A stretch of 6,960 bases of DNA from Planctomycetota bacterium (GTDB taxonomy: Bacteria > Planctomycetota > Phycisphaerae > UBA1845). The notes beneath the pieces were generated by a model that worked only from the letters and a program-made list of their open reading frames with translations, was not told where the DNA came from and ran no database searches. Numbering within the stretch: position 1 is the stretch's first letter; every line of letters begins with the position of its first letter. This document shows positions 1 to 5,772 of the stretch, piece after piece. Where the stretch lies: NCBI GenBank assembly GCA_022567365.1, contig JADFHG010000203.1, positions 1-6,960 on the forward strand, given 5' to 3'. Made by a program: the position numbers and the translations under genes.

Positions 1-155
1 ACCAGCGGCGAAACCGATTGGCGAGGGAAAGTCATCGAAAGAGAACGCTCGCGGCGCTCATCGCAAGAGGCATCAAAATCGACGAGTTGCCTCGTGCCGA
101 AGGGATAAGCCATGACCAAGCGGCGCTGTAGTACTAATCGGCCGCAAAACAGACA
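1..155 (+). rRNA. rrl: 23S ribosomal RNA, 3' end (partial)
   Basis: This is the last part of a large-subunit rRNA whose 5' portion lies outside the window. The near-invariant GTACTAAT of the 23S 3' end is present at 131-138, followed by CGGCCG, as in many bacterial 23S genes (…TACTAATCGGTCGA…). About 40 bases upstream, the stretch around 79-112 follows the usual 'GTTGAT-GGCCG-AAG-GTAAG' order in a diverged form. The CGAAACC near 9-15 matches the conserved 'GCACGAAAC' segment. I judged this by eye against remembered 23S sequences. The mature end is uncertain by about 15 bases because helix 1 cannot be closed without the 5' end. Open frames crossing this stretch are not taken as genes. A covariance-model search would settle it. 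Confidence 0.7.
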
Positions 156-211
156 GGGCAGAATCGTGTTGGCGCTTGGTTCCCAAACTGCGGTGCGCGA
201 TTCGGTAGCAT

Positions 212-242
212 GACCGAGCCGCCGGCTTCGGCCTGCGCGGTC
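212..242 (+). terminator. UUCG-capped hairpin downstream of 23S
   Basis: GACCG (212-216) pairs with CGGTC (238-242). An inner stem (220-222 with 235-237, then 224-226 with 231-233) closes on the loop TTCG, which is a very stable tetraloop. A three-base bulge and one mismatch interrupt it. It lies about 60-90 bases after the 23S 3' end, so it is a candidate for rRNA 3' processing or termination. No T run follows, so intrinsic termination is unproven. Confidence 0.35.
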
Positions 243-364
243 GTTGGGACACGAAGGGGCCTTGCACGGAATCCGCGGAACCGCGCGGGCTGGCGCCTGT
301 GGCTCGGGTTCAGAATGTGGGGCGTCGCACCGGAACCGCGGCATCGCGTGAGTGCGCCGCATCG

Positions 365-382
365 CGCGGGCGGAGGCCCGCG
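365..382. terminator. Perfect 7-bp GC hairpin between convergent units
   Basis: CGCGGGC (365-371) and GCCCGCG (376-382) form a perfect 7-bp stem with a GGAG loop. It is symmetric in both directions and sits between convergently transcribed units. It could act as a bidirectional stop or roadblock, but there is no T run on either side. Confidence 0.35.
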
Positions 383-393
383 GCTCGGGCTGA

Positions 394-430
394 AGCGGCA
401 GTCGCGCCGCCCTGTGCGGCCCATGCCGCT
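394..430 (-). terminator. Nested hairpin at the Clp_N stop codon
   Basis: AGCGGCA (394-400) pairs with TGCCGCT (424-430). Inside it, GCCGC (406-410) pairs with GCGGC (416-420) around a five-base loop. The outer stem overlaps the TAG stop codon of the Clp_N gene. It may protect or end the transcript of the three-gene run. No T tract follows on the - strand. Confidence 0.35.
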
Positions 431-872
431 ACTTCGACGCAGCCAATGCGTTGATGGCTTCTCGCGCCCCCTCGAACGTGAGGCCGAGGTTCTTGAGGGC
501 CTTGTAGGCTACGCAGCCCGGTTCCTTGAGCAGGGCAAGTAGAAGGTGCTCGGTACACACCTCTTTCGCATTGAGCTCCTGCGACTGCTCGATCGCGGTC
601 TTGGTTACGTTCTTGAAGTGCGGCGTACCCGGCAAACGCCCGAAGACCCACGTTTCCTCGAGTTGCTTTCTCGCGAGATTGTCGAGCTCGGTCTTGAGGC
701 GATCGGCCGAAATACCGTGTTTTGCAAGGACCGCCGCCCCCACGCCCGTGCCTTCACGGCGAATAGCGAGAAGCACGTGCTCGGTTCCCACGTACTCCTG
801 TTCGTATTCTCGCGCGATGACGTTCGCGAGCTTGATCACTTTCGCCACTCGCTGACTCGACCTCGGGTACAT
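429..872 (-). CDS. Stand-alone Clp N-terminal (double Clp_N) domain protein
   Basis: This 147-residue protein consists only of the two-repeat Clp_N substrate- and adaptor-binding domain found at the front of ClpC/ClpA ATPases. Repeat 1 is about residues 6-66 and repeat 2 about 83-143. Each carries the signature (YVGTEHVLLAI at 27-37, VCTEHLLLALL at 105-115). The two TEH glutamates, E31 and E108, align with B. subtilis ClpC E32 and E106, which bind phosphoarginine. There is no Walker A or B motif, so it is not an ATPase despite likely 'ClpC' labels in automatic annotation. I chose the ATG at 872 because GGGAG lies five bases upstream; a TTG four codons earlier overlaps that site. It is the last gene of a three-gene run, 56 bases after the preceding stop. 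Inference: an adaptor, competitor or folding aid for a ClpCP machine, loosely comparable to plant ClpT. Confidence 0.93.
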   Translation of the reverse strand: MYPRSSQRVAKVIKLANVIAREYEQEYVGTEHVLLAIRREGTGVGAAVLAKHGISADRLKTELDNLARKQLEETWVFGRLPGTPHFKNVTKTAIEQSQELNAKEVCTEHLLLALLKEPGCVAYKALKNLGLTFEGAREAINALAASK

Positions 873-877
873 CTCCG

Positions 878-882
878 CTCCC
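878..882 (-). promoter_or_regulatory. Ribosome binding site of the Clp_N gene
   Basis: GGGAG on the - strand, five bases before the ATG at 872. It favours that ATG over an upstream in-frame TTG at 884, whose codon directly precedes the site. Confidence 0.6.
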
Positions 883-928
883 AAAAGACGACATCATTCA
901 ACTTCGCCGACACCGTTCAAAGAAACCG

Positions 929-1780
929 CTACGGCTTTGGCAAACTCGGTTCGCGCGCCGTTGCTTGCCCCGTGGGCACCGGCCGATCCGCGCCGACGTC
1001 GGCTCGCGACTTGACGTAATCATACCCCAGGCTGACCAGCGCAACAACAATGGCCGAGATCAGCGTGATCTTGATCAAACGCAGACGGTTGCTGATCTCG
1101 CGGTCCCGCCATTCCGCGAGGCGCTGGTCGATCTCGTCGAGCTTTCGGTCGATTCGGCGTTCGATCTCGTCGAGCTTCTCGTGTACATACTGATCGGCCA
1201 CGCCGCGCAGCTTCCGGGCGATGCCCCCGACGACCCCGGCATCCTCGATTCCGTCTCTGATGCTGTCCTTGAGGCTCGGCCCGTCTTGGTTTTCGGGAAG
1301 AAACTTGTATTCCTCATTGGCCGGGGCGTCCTCGAGCAAGCGTCCGAGGATCGCGCCCACGATCGACCGCCGTTTTTGCCTCGCCCGCGCCAGCCACCCA
1401 CCCTGGCGTTTGAGGCGATGCTCAATGACGGAGCGAAGTTCGTTCCGGCCCGCCGCGGCGCCTCGGAGCTTTGCAAGTGCGTGGAGGCCGCGGTCGGAAA
1501 GACCGTCAAACCGGGACTTCGTGATCGTCGCGATGTGGCGTGCAAGCAGTTCCTTGCTCGCGGATCGGCGGACGGGACGCCTCGCCCATACGACGACGTC
1601 CAAAAGGGCACTGCGATCCAGACCGAGCAACATTTCCTGGCGTGCGCGAATCAATCGGAGCAACTCGCCGCGTGCCGGTTTGCCGTCGAGCGAGAGCCCG
1701 AGTTCACTCGCGTAAGCGGCGAGCTCATCATGGGGCAGCTCGGAGATCGAGGGTGAAATGTCGGTTGCGCGGTCGCCCAT
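929..1780 (-). CDS. Membrane-anchored coiled-coil protein with SAP/Rho-N-like repeats
   Basis: I do not recognise a named family for this 283-residue protein. The N-terminal 125 residues appear to hold three similar helical units, each with the pattern 'L-D/S-x-L-x-x-x-A … K/R-x-E-L-L/R-x-x-I' (about 13-48, 51-86 and 91-125). They recall SAP, HeH or Rho N-terminal folds, which often bind nucleic acid or form small helical bundles. A basic linker (about 124-140) follows, then an acidic and Gly-rich segment and a charged coiled coil at about 199-232 with an 11-residue repeat (KLDEIERRIDR / KLDEIDQRLAE). One transmembrane helix lies at about 236-255 and a short polar tail follows. The bulk is therefore probably cytosolic and tail-anchored. 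It starts at ATG 1780, 15 bases after the stop of the small membrane protein, with no clear Shine-Dalgarno, which suggests translational coupling or leader-independent initiation. The role is unknown. Confidence 0.85.
   Translation of the reverse strand: MGDRATDISPSISELPHDELAAYASELGLSLDGKPARGELLRLIRARQEMLLGLDRSALLDVVVWARRPVRRSASKELLARHIATITKSRFDGLSDRGLHALAKLRGAAAGRNELRSVIEHRLKRQGGWLARARQKRRSIVGAILGRLLEDAPANEEYKFLPENQDGPSLKDSIRDGIEDAGVVGGIARKLRGVADQYVHEKLDEIERRIDRKLDEIDQRLAEWRDREISNRLRLIKITLISAIVVALVSLGYDYVKSRADVGADRPVPTGQATAREPSLPKP
1128..1177 (-). repeat. 17-bp direct repeat encoding hendecad coiled coil
   Basis: The 17-mer TCGATCTCGTCGAGCTT (+ strand) occurs perfectly at 1128-1144 and again at 1161-1177. 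The copies are 33 bases (11 codons) apart. On the - strand they encode the repeated KLDEI core of the coiled coil. The 11-residue spacing points to a hendecad repeat that arose by in-frame duplication. Confidence 0.75.
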
Positions 1781-1795
1781 GGTCGCTACGGTATT

Positions 1796-2053
1796 CTATC
1801 GCCAGTGACGCGCGATAAGAAGTCCCAGGACCAGTGCCAAGGTGACAATTGCGATCAGGTCCGGTGTGAATCGGTGGATCCGGACGCGCAGGAGATGAAG
1901 AATAACGTACCGGCGAAACATGACCGCGCTGCGTGCCGAGCCCCCCACAAAGCCCCGCCAATGCCAAATCGCGCTGATCACGTTGAACGTCGCGTAGGCG
2001 CCGACGGCGACGGCCAACACGAATCGATAGAACTCGAAGGGGTCGAACCTCAC
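1796..2053 (-). CDS. Small two-helix membrane protein
   Basis: An 85-residue protein with two hydrophobic segments. One is at about residues 10-31 and rich in aromatic and Ala/Val residues; the other is at about 65-81 (LIAIVTLALVLGLLIARHW). They are joined by a basic stretch with many Arg residues, so the loop is probably cytosolic and both ends external. I do not recognise the family. The chosen start is a GTG at 2053, with AGGA about 11 bases upstream. The TAG stop lies 15 bases before the ATG of the next gene, so it is very likely the first gene of the three-gene run with the coiled-coil protein and the Clp_N protein. Support for it being real comes from its position, the tight spacing and a coherent membrane topology. 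The start codon is the least certain part. Confidence 0.75.
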   Translation of the reverse strand: MRFDPFEFYRFVLAVAVGAYATFNVISAIWHWRGFVGGSARSAVMFRRYVILHLLRVRIHRFTPDLIAIVTLALVLGLLIARHWR

Positions 2054-2434
2054 GGTTTTCTGCCGTCCTATGCGGACCGAGGGTCACGGGGTGCGGAGCC
2101 GACCGTTATTCGACGAAAACCGCGACAATTACGAAATGCGATTCCTCGACGGCTAACGCTGCATAGCACGGTTCAACCGGGAGGTTGAGGCTGCCGCCGA
2201 TGCGGCAAAGCGCGTCGCTTGCGCGACCCACGGCCCATCGAGCAGATGTCTTCCCGACCGTGCCCCCTGCGGCCCGCACGATAGTGTTTGGCGGAGCGCC
2301 CGCCGGGACATCTATGGAGACCCAAGACGAACCAAATCCCGTTGCGGAAGATGGACGCGTCCGGTGATACCCGCCGCGCGCTGCGCAAACCTGCCGGCGG
2401 CTGGGTGGTTCGGTCCGGTCTCGGTCCGCGCGGG
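2054..2434. other. 381-base gap between the subtilase and the three-gene run
   Basis: No clear gene is seen. It must contain the subtilase 3' end signal and the promoter of the three-gene run. Visible structures are a 6-bp inverted repeat (2371-2376 with 2395-2400) just after the subtilase stop, and a perfect stem TCAACC / GGTTGA (2173-2178, 2183-2188) with a GGGA loop. The segment 2100-2150 is richer in A and T. I could not find a -35/-10 pair good enough to call. One - strand frame stays open through the gap to a TAA at 2106 but has no good start (see findings). Confidence 0.5.
2371..2400 (-). terminator. Inverted repeat downstream of the subtilase stop
   Basis: CCGCCG (2371-2376) and CGGCGG (2395-2400) form a 6-bp GC stem with an 18-base loop. 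It begins 34 bases after the subtilase TAG on the - strand. It could mark the transcript end. It lacks a T run, so this is a weak call. Confidence 0.3.
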
Positions 2435-5400
2435 CTATTTTCGCCGAAACCGGCGGACACCCAGAAACGAAAATGTGCAGCAGGCCAATACGGTCAACAT
2501 GCCGACGCCGCACGCTGTCGTACCGGTCGTTTTGCCATCGGTTTCGCAAAAAGCGCCGGGTAGACAGGAGGATCCGCCCGGACCCGAGGCGGGTGCCGGC
2601 AAGACCGTGATGATCCTCGACGGTTGACTGATGACCGGAGTCCCGGTCGAGGTGATCGTCGTGACCGTAGCGGTGACCGGGAACGTACGTACCGTGTCCG
2701 TGTCGTTGATATACGTGTGGAGGACGCTCAAACCGTTGCTCGTAGTGCCGTCGCCGAGATCCCATTCGACCGACTGCAACTCGCCGACGATTTCGGCGGC
2801 ATCGATCTGCAGTTCGACCTTGAAAGGCGACGCCCCGGTGTCCTGGTCGGAACTGAGCGTACCGGGTACGCCCACGACGATGGATACTTGGGACTGCCCG
2901 ACGGTCCCGCCGCCTTCGGTTCCGCCGCCGTCAACGGTGATGATGACGTCGTCGAAGCCTTCACACCCGTCGATGTCGACGAGGGTCAGCCTCGCGTGGA
3001 ACTGTCTTGTCTCGCCAAAGGGCACGACATAGGTGTGGTTCGTCGTCCGCTCGTCTGACGTCGGGCCGTCGGAGTCATTCCGGTCGAACTCCCAAAGCGT
3101 CAACGATTCGTCAATCGCCTCCCCGTTCGGGGCGTTGCCCCTGAAGGAGACCGAAAGCGGCGATGCTCCGTCGGTCGGCGTGACCGTGGTGACGACTTCC
3201 GGCGGATCCGTGCACACGACATCGGGATCGTCGGGATCGTCGGGATCCTGGCCCGCGTCCGGGTCGCCCTCGACCTTCCTCCATTCTCCGAATGAATACC
3301 GGCCGATCGCGTTGCGCGCGTAGATCGCGAACCAGCGGTCGGCCTGCGACGGTTCGAGTTGGACCCGGTGTTCCTTGTTCTCGCCGCAGATGCCGTCCAC
3401 CGAGGTGACTTGACACGGTTGGAAACGGCTGACGATACCAGCGGGGAGAAGCGTGAGGGGCGCACACGACGTGCCAATCAAGCAGCCGGACTGCGCGAAT
3501 TCTTCATCGTCATCGGTGCTGTCCTGGGTCTCGCAGTGGTAACATGCCGCGTCGGCCGGGATGAAATCGAATGCGGTCGCGCTCTCCACCAGGAAGAACT
3601 CCTCGAACAGATTGCCCTGACCGAAAAACTTCCGGCGGGTATCAAACTGATCCCAAACCAGCTCGCCGGTTTCTTCATCGTAGCGGAACAAGTGCGGAAT
3701 CTCGGGCCAGGTCAGACCCCCGTTGCCGACAGTCTGGACAGCGGCCTCAACCGCCGCGAGGGCGTCCACCCGACCATATCCGTGCGTCTCGCTCTTGCTC
3801 GTGATCCGGTCGTAGTTTGCCACTTCCGGTTCGATCTGTGCGGCGGTATGTTCGAGGATCATCCGCACGTCCGTTACGGTCAGGTCAGGGTTTACCGACA
3901 GTATGAGCCCGGCCACGCCGGCGACGATCGCGCACGCGGCGGACGTGCCACCGTCTTCGTCGAAGAATGCCGTGTACTTGCCGTCATCATCCAAGTCGTT
4001 GACGATGGTGCCGTCGGCTTGTGTGAACCCCCCGGCAGCTACGCTATTGTATCCCGTCTCGACGGAGGGGAAGGCCGCATCGGTAACGTCGGTCGTCGCG
4101 ACGCCCACGCCCGGCGCCAGCAGGGTGATGTTGTTGCCGTAGTTGCTCGACAGCGCGCGCTCGTCGCGGTTGTTCGTCGCACCGACACCGATCACCGACG
4201 GCAACATCGAAAGGTCGTCGCCATCCTCGAACTTCGTGCCGCCATTGCCGGCGGCGAAGACCACCACCATTCCCCGCGGAGCGGCGCCGCCGGAACCGTC
4301 CGAATCGCGACCCTGCTGGAAAGCCGTATCGAGGGCATCCCTGATGACCGAGGGGACGCCGCCCGCCGGTAATGCCCAACTGTTGATGTGGACGTCCACA
4401 CCGTCCTGACGAGCGAATGTATAGGCTTGGGCTTTTTGGTTGTCGCTCGAAGCGGTGGTCGCGCCGCGCGTCGCCGTAAACCGCGACAGGAAGGACACGC
4501 CGCGTACGCCCAGGGGGTTGGCACTTGCCAGCGCCAACCCCAGAACGGCCGTACCGTGCCGGTCACCTGCCGTCTTGGGGCGTGGGTTGTTCACGCCGGA
4601 CTGCTGGGTCGCGACCGTGATGTCGTGGCCGACCTGTGTGTATCCGTCCCTGAGGTCCTCGTGATCCACATCCACGGCGTCGTCGAAGATGCCGAACGTT
4701 ACGTCGCTTCCCTGAGCAATCGCCCAGGCATCGAGGATATTGATGTCCGCGCCGGACAGACCCCCGTTCTGACCCGAGTTGTCGAGGTGCCATTGTTCAT
4801 CGAAGAACTCGTCGTCCGCTGACACCTGCCGCGTATGTCCCGGACGAACCAAATTCGGTTCGGCCCACACGGTTCGATCATCGTCCGCCATCGCCGCAGC
4901 CAACAAAACCTCGTCCGTACCCGGCACCGTGGGTATGACGAGATACACGTCGCGTAGATCGGATTGATCCGGGACGATTTCGACGGCGTGGTCGGCAAAG
5001 ACGGCAGCGCGGCCGCCCGCACCGAGACCGGCCCGAAGCCTGACCGAAATAGTGCCCGTGGCAATGAGGGGCACATCGGATCCCTCGAGCCGATAGACCC
5101 TTTGCACGTCCTCCACACAGGGTTCCCTCGCGATGCGTTCGCGAACCTCGGTGGACGCGACAGGCACACGCAAGAGTTTCAATTGCCAATCCCTGGTACC
5201 GGGGACGTTTTCGACAACCCCGCCGACGCTCGCCGCCAAACGCTGCGCGCACGCGCCGCCGTCCCCAAGGTCATTTAGCCGAACGCCGTATTCCGTCGTC
5301 GAGACGGTCAGGGGTATTTGCTTGCCGGGGCGTTTGATATGGTGTTGCCCGGACACGGGGATGGGCGCTGCGGCGGCGATCAAGGCCGAAACGGCCGCTA

Positions 5401-5452
5401 CCTGCCATATGCCGCCTACCGGCCCTCGCTTGTCATCGTGGTTGGGACGCAT
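2435..5452 (-). CDS. Secreted subtilisin-like (S8) serine protease with PKD domains and C-terminal sorting tail
   Basis: This 1005-residue exported endopeptidase has a signal peptide (hydrophobic core about 16-33). A pro-region at about 45-205 contains the usual 'VPGTDEVLLAAAMADD…WAEPN' ending. The S8 domain spans about 215-572. Its triad is D257 in GIFDDAVDVDHEDL, H299 in DRHGTAVLG and S504 in GGTSAACAIVAGV, with oxyanion N403 in AAGNGG. The DD motif and GTSAA favour a kexin/proprotein-convertase-like or fervidolysin-like subtilase. A region with several Cys residues follows (about 580-730), then a DPD-repeat linker, PKD-like domain 1 (about 750-840), a Gly-rich hinge, and PKD-like domain 2 (about 856-951, with WDLGDGTTS and HTY). 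The C terminus is CG, a hydrophobic helix (about 983-997) and RRFRRK. The start is supported by AGGAAG eight bases upstream. It probably degrades extracellular or envelope protein; the substrate is unknown. Confidence 0.96.
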   Translation of the reverse strand: MRPNHDDKRGPVGGIWQVAAVSALIAAAAPIPVSGQHHIKRPGKQIPLTVSTTEYGVRLNDLGDGGACAQRLAASVGGVVENVPGTRDWQLKLLRVPVASTEVRERIAREPCVEDVQRVYRLEGSDVPLIATGTISVRLRAGLGAGGRAAVFADHAVEIVPDQSDLRDVYLVIPTVPGTDEVLLAAAMADDDRTVWAEPNLVRPGHTRQVSADDEFFDEQWHLDNSGQNGGLSGADINILDAWAIAQGSDVTFGIFDDAVDVDHEDLRDGYTQVGHDITVATQQSGVNNPRPKTAGDRHGTAVLGLALASANPLGVRGVSFLSRFTATRGATTASSDNQKAQAYTFARQDGVDVHINSWALPAGGVPSVIRDALDTAFQQGRDSDGSGGAAPRGMVVVFAAGNGGTKFEDGDDLSMLPSVIGVGATNNRDERALSSNYGNNITLLAPGVGVATTDVTDAAFPSVETGYNSVAAGGFTQADGTIVNDLDDDGKYTAFFDEDGGTSAACAIVAGVAGLILSVNPDLTVTDVRMILEHTAAQIEPEVANYDRITSKSETHGYGRVDALAAVEAAVQTVGNGGLTWPEIPHLFRYDEETGELVWDQFDTRRKFFGQGNLFEEFFLVESATAFDFIPADAACYHCETQDSTDDDEEFAQSGCLIGTSCAPLTLLPAGIVSRFQPCQVTSVDGICGENKEHRVQLEPSQADRWFAIYARNAIGRYSFGEWRKVEGDPDAGQDPDDPDDPDVVCTDPPEVVTTVTPTDGASPLSVSFRGNAPNGEAIDESLTLWEFDRNDSDGPTSDERTTNHTYVVPFGETRQFHARLTLVDIDGCEGFDDVIITVDGGGTEGGGTVGQSQVSIVVGVPGTLSSDQDTGASPFKVELQIDAAEIVGELQSVEWDLGDGTTSNGLSVLHTYINDTDTVRTFPVTATVTTITSTGTPVISQPSRIITVLPAPASGPGGSSCLPGAFCETDGKTTGTTACGVGMLTVLACCTFSFLGVRRFRRK
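3222..3248 (-). repeat. Three tandem 9-bp units encoding a (DPD)n linker
   Basis: Three tandem copies of TCGGGATCG (the third with one change) lie at 3222-3248. On the - strand they encode DPDDPDDPD at residues 736-744 of the subtilase. This is an acidic, Pro-containing spacer between the Cys-containing region and the first PKD-like domain. Such short units may vary in copy number between strains. Confidence 0.7.
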
Positions 5453-5460
5453 GCCTGTTT

Positions 5461-5466
5461 CTTCCT
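5461..5466 (-). promoter_or_regulatory. Ribosome binding site of the subtilase
   Basis: AGGAAG on the - strand, eight bases before the ATG at 5452. It fixes the start of the signal peptide. Confidence 0.7.
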
Positions 5467-5475
5467 ATTCAAGTC

Positions 5476-5516
5476 CGATGACAACCGTCATCGCATTGCC
5501 GGCAAGAAACCGGCGA
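5476..5516 (-). promoter_or_regulatory. Two tandem hairpins just upstream of the subtilase ribosome binding site
   Basis: CGATGAC (5476-5482) and GTCATCG (5487-5493) form a perfect 7-bp stem with a four-base loop. Immediately next to it, GCCGG (5498-5502) and CCGGC (5510-5514) form a 5-bp stem with a seven-base loop. They lie about 24-65 bases before the ATG. They could be RNA hairpins affecting translation, or the first could be a protein operator. Confidence 0.4.
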
Positions 5517-5610
5517 TTCAGTTCCGTCTGTAGTTCTGCCGCGGCGCCTGGCGCGGCGCGTTGGCACTCATCCGGTTCCGGCCATATGCAAGCGTTCCGG
5601 CATACCGGGG

Positions 5611-5653
5611 AAAAACGACCGTTGGGATCGCCGATCACGCACGGCGACGGTCG
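5611..5653 (-). terminator. Intrinsic terminator or attenuator
   Basis: On the - strand CGACCGT (5653-5647) pairs with ACGGTCG (5622-5616). An inner CGCCG / CGGCG stem (5646-5642 with 5633-5629) closes an eight-base loop, with a six-base bulge between the stems. The outer stem is followed directly by five T residues (5615-5611). This is the best intrinsic-terminator candidate in the window. It either ends the macrodomain transcript or, if the promoter at 5670-5698 is real, sits within the first bases of the subtilase leader as an attenuator. Confidence 0.6.
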
Positions 5654-5669
5654 CCCTCAAGCTCCAGCT

Positions 5670-5698
5670 ATTCTTCGCAAACGCGAGTGGCCTGTCAA
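5670..5698 (-). promoter_or_regulatory. Sigma70-type promoter candidate for the subtilase
   Basis: On the - strand TTGACA (5698-5693) matches the -35 consensus perfectly. It is followed after exactly 17 bases by AAGAAT (5675-5670), four of six to TATAAT. Transcription would begin near 5663 and give a leader of about 210 bases before the ATG at 5452. Confidence 0.5.
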
Positions 5699-5714
5699 GC
5701 AATTCGTGACGAAG

Positions 5715-5759
5715 GCCTGCCGCGTTCGCCGGTCCGTCTGATCGCTGCGTGTGGCAGGC
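5715..5759 (-). terminator. Inverted repeat downstream of the macrodomain gene
   Basis: GCCTGCC (5715-5721) and GGCAGGC (5753-5759) form a perfect 7-bp stem that wobble pairs can lengthen. It begins 13 bases after the macrodomain TGA. The loop is long (31 bases) and no T run follows, so a 3'-end role is only suggested. Confidence 0.35.
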
Positions 5760-5772
5760 GCGGGGCAAACGG

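Larger units (their letters stand above)
156..428. other. Convergent intergenic region after the 23S end
   Basis: This GC-rich stretch lies between the rRNA (+ strand) and the stop codon of the Clp_N gene (- strand). I see no 5S rRNA in it: the expected CCGAAC-type and AGGGGAA-type 5S motifs are absent. I also see no tRNA and no convincing coding frame. It holds at least three strong inverted repeats (212-242, 365-382 and 394-430), which are listed separately and may end transcription from both sides. Confidence 0.6.
5453..5772. other. 320-base leader/intergenic region upstream of the subtilase
   Basis: No coding frame here looks real. The region holds, in transcription order on the - strand: an inverted repeat just after the macrodomain stop (5715-5759), a sigma70-like promoter (5670-5698), a hairpin followed by five T residues (5611-5653), a GC hairpin GCCGCG / CGCGGC (5538-5543 with 5552-5557), two hairpins near the start codon (5476-5516), and the ribosome binding site (5461-5466). 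Confidence 0.6.

Noticed and set aside
210..542. Small + strand ORF after the 23S end
   Set aside because: It has no recognisable content, overlaps several hairpins and runs antisense into the end of the Clp_N gene.
965..1756. Long + strand open frame (263 codons)
   Set aside because: It lies exactly opposite the coiled-coil protein gene. The - strand reading has a coherent coiled coil, membrane helix and operon spacing; the + frame is a high-GC shadow.
3222..3248. CRISPR-like or other functional DNA repeat array
   Set aside because: The 9-bp units are in frame, without spacers, and simply encode an Asp/Pro linker.
3359..4372. 337-codon + strand open frame
   Set aside because: It is antisense to the catalytic region of the subtilase, whose motifs are unmistakable on the - strand.
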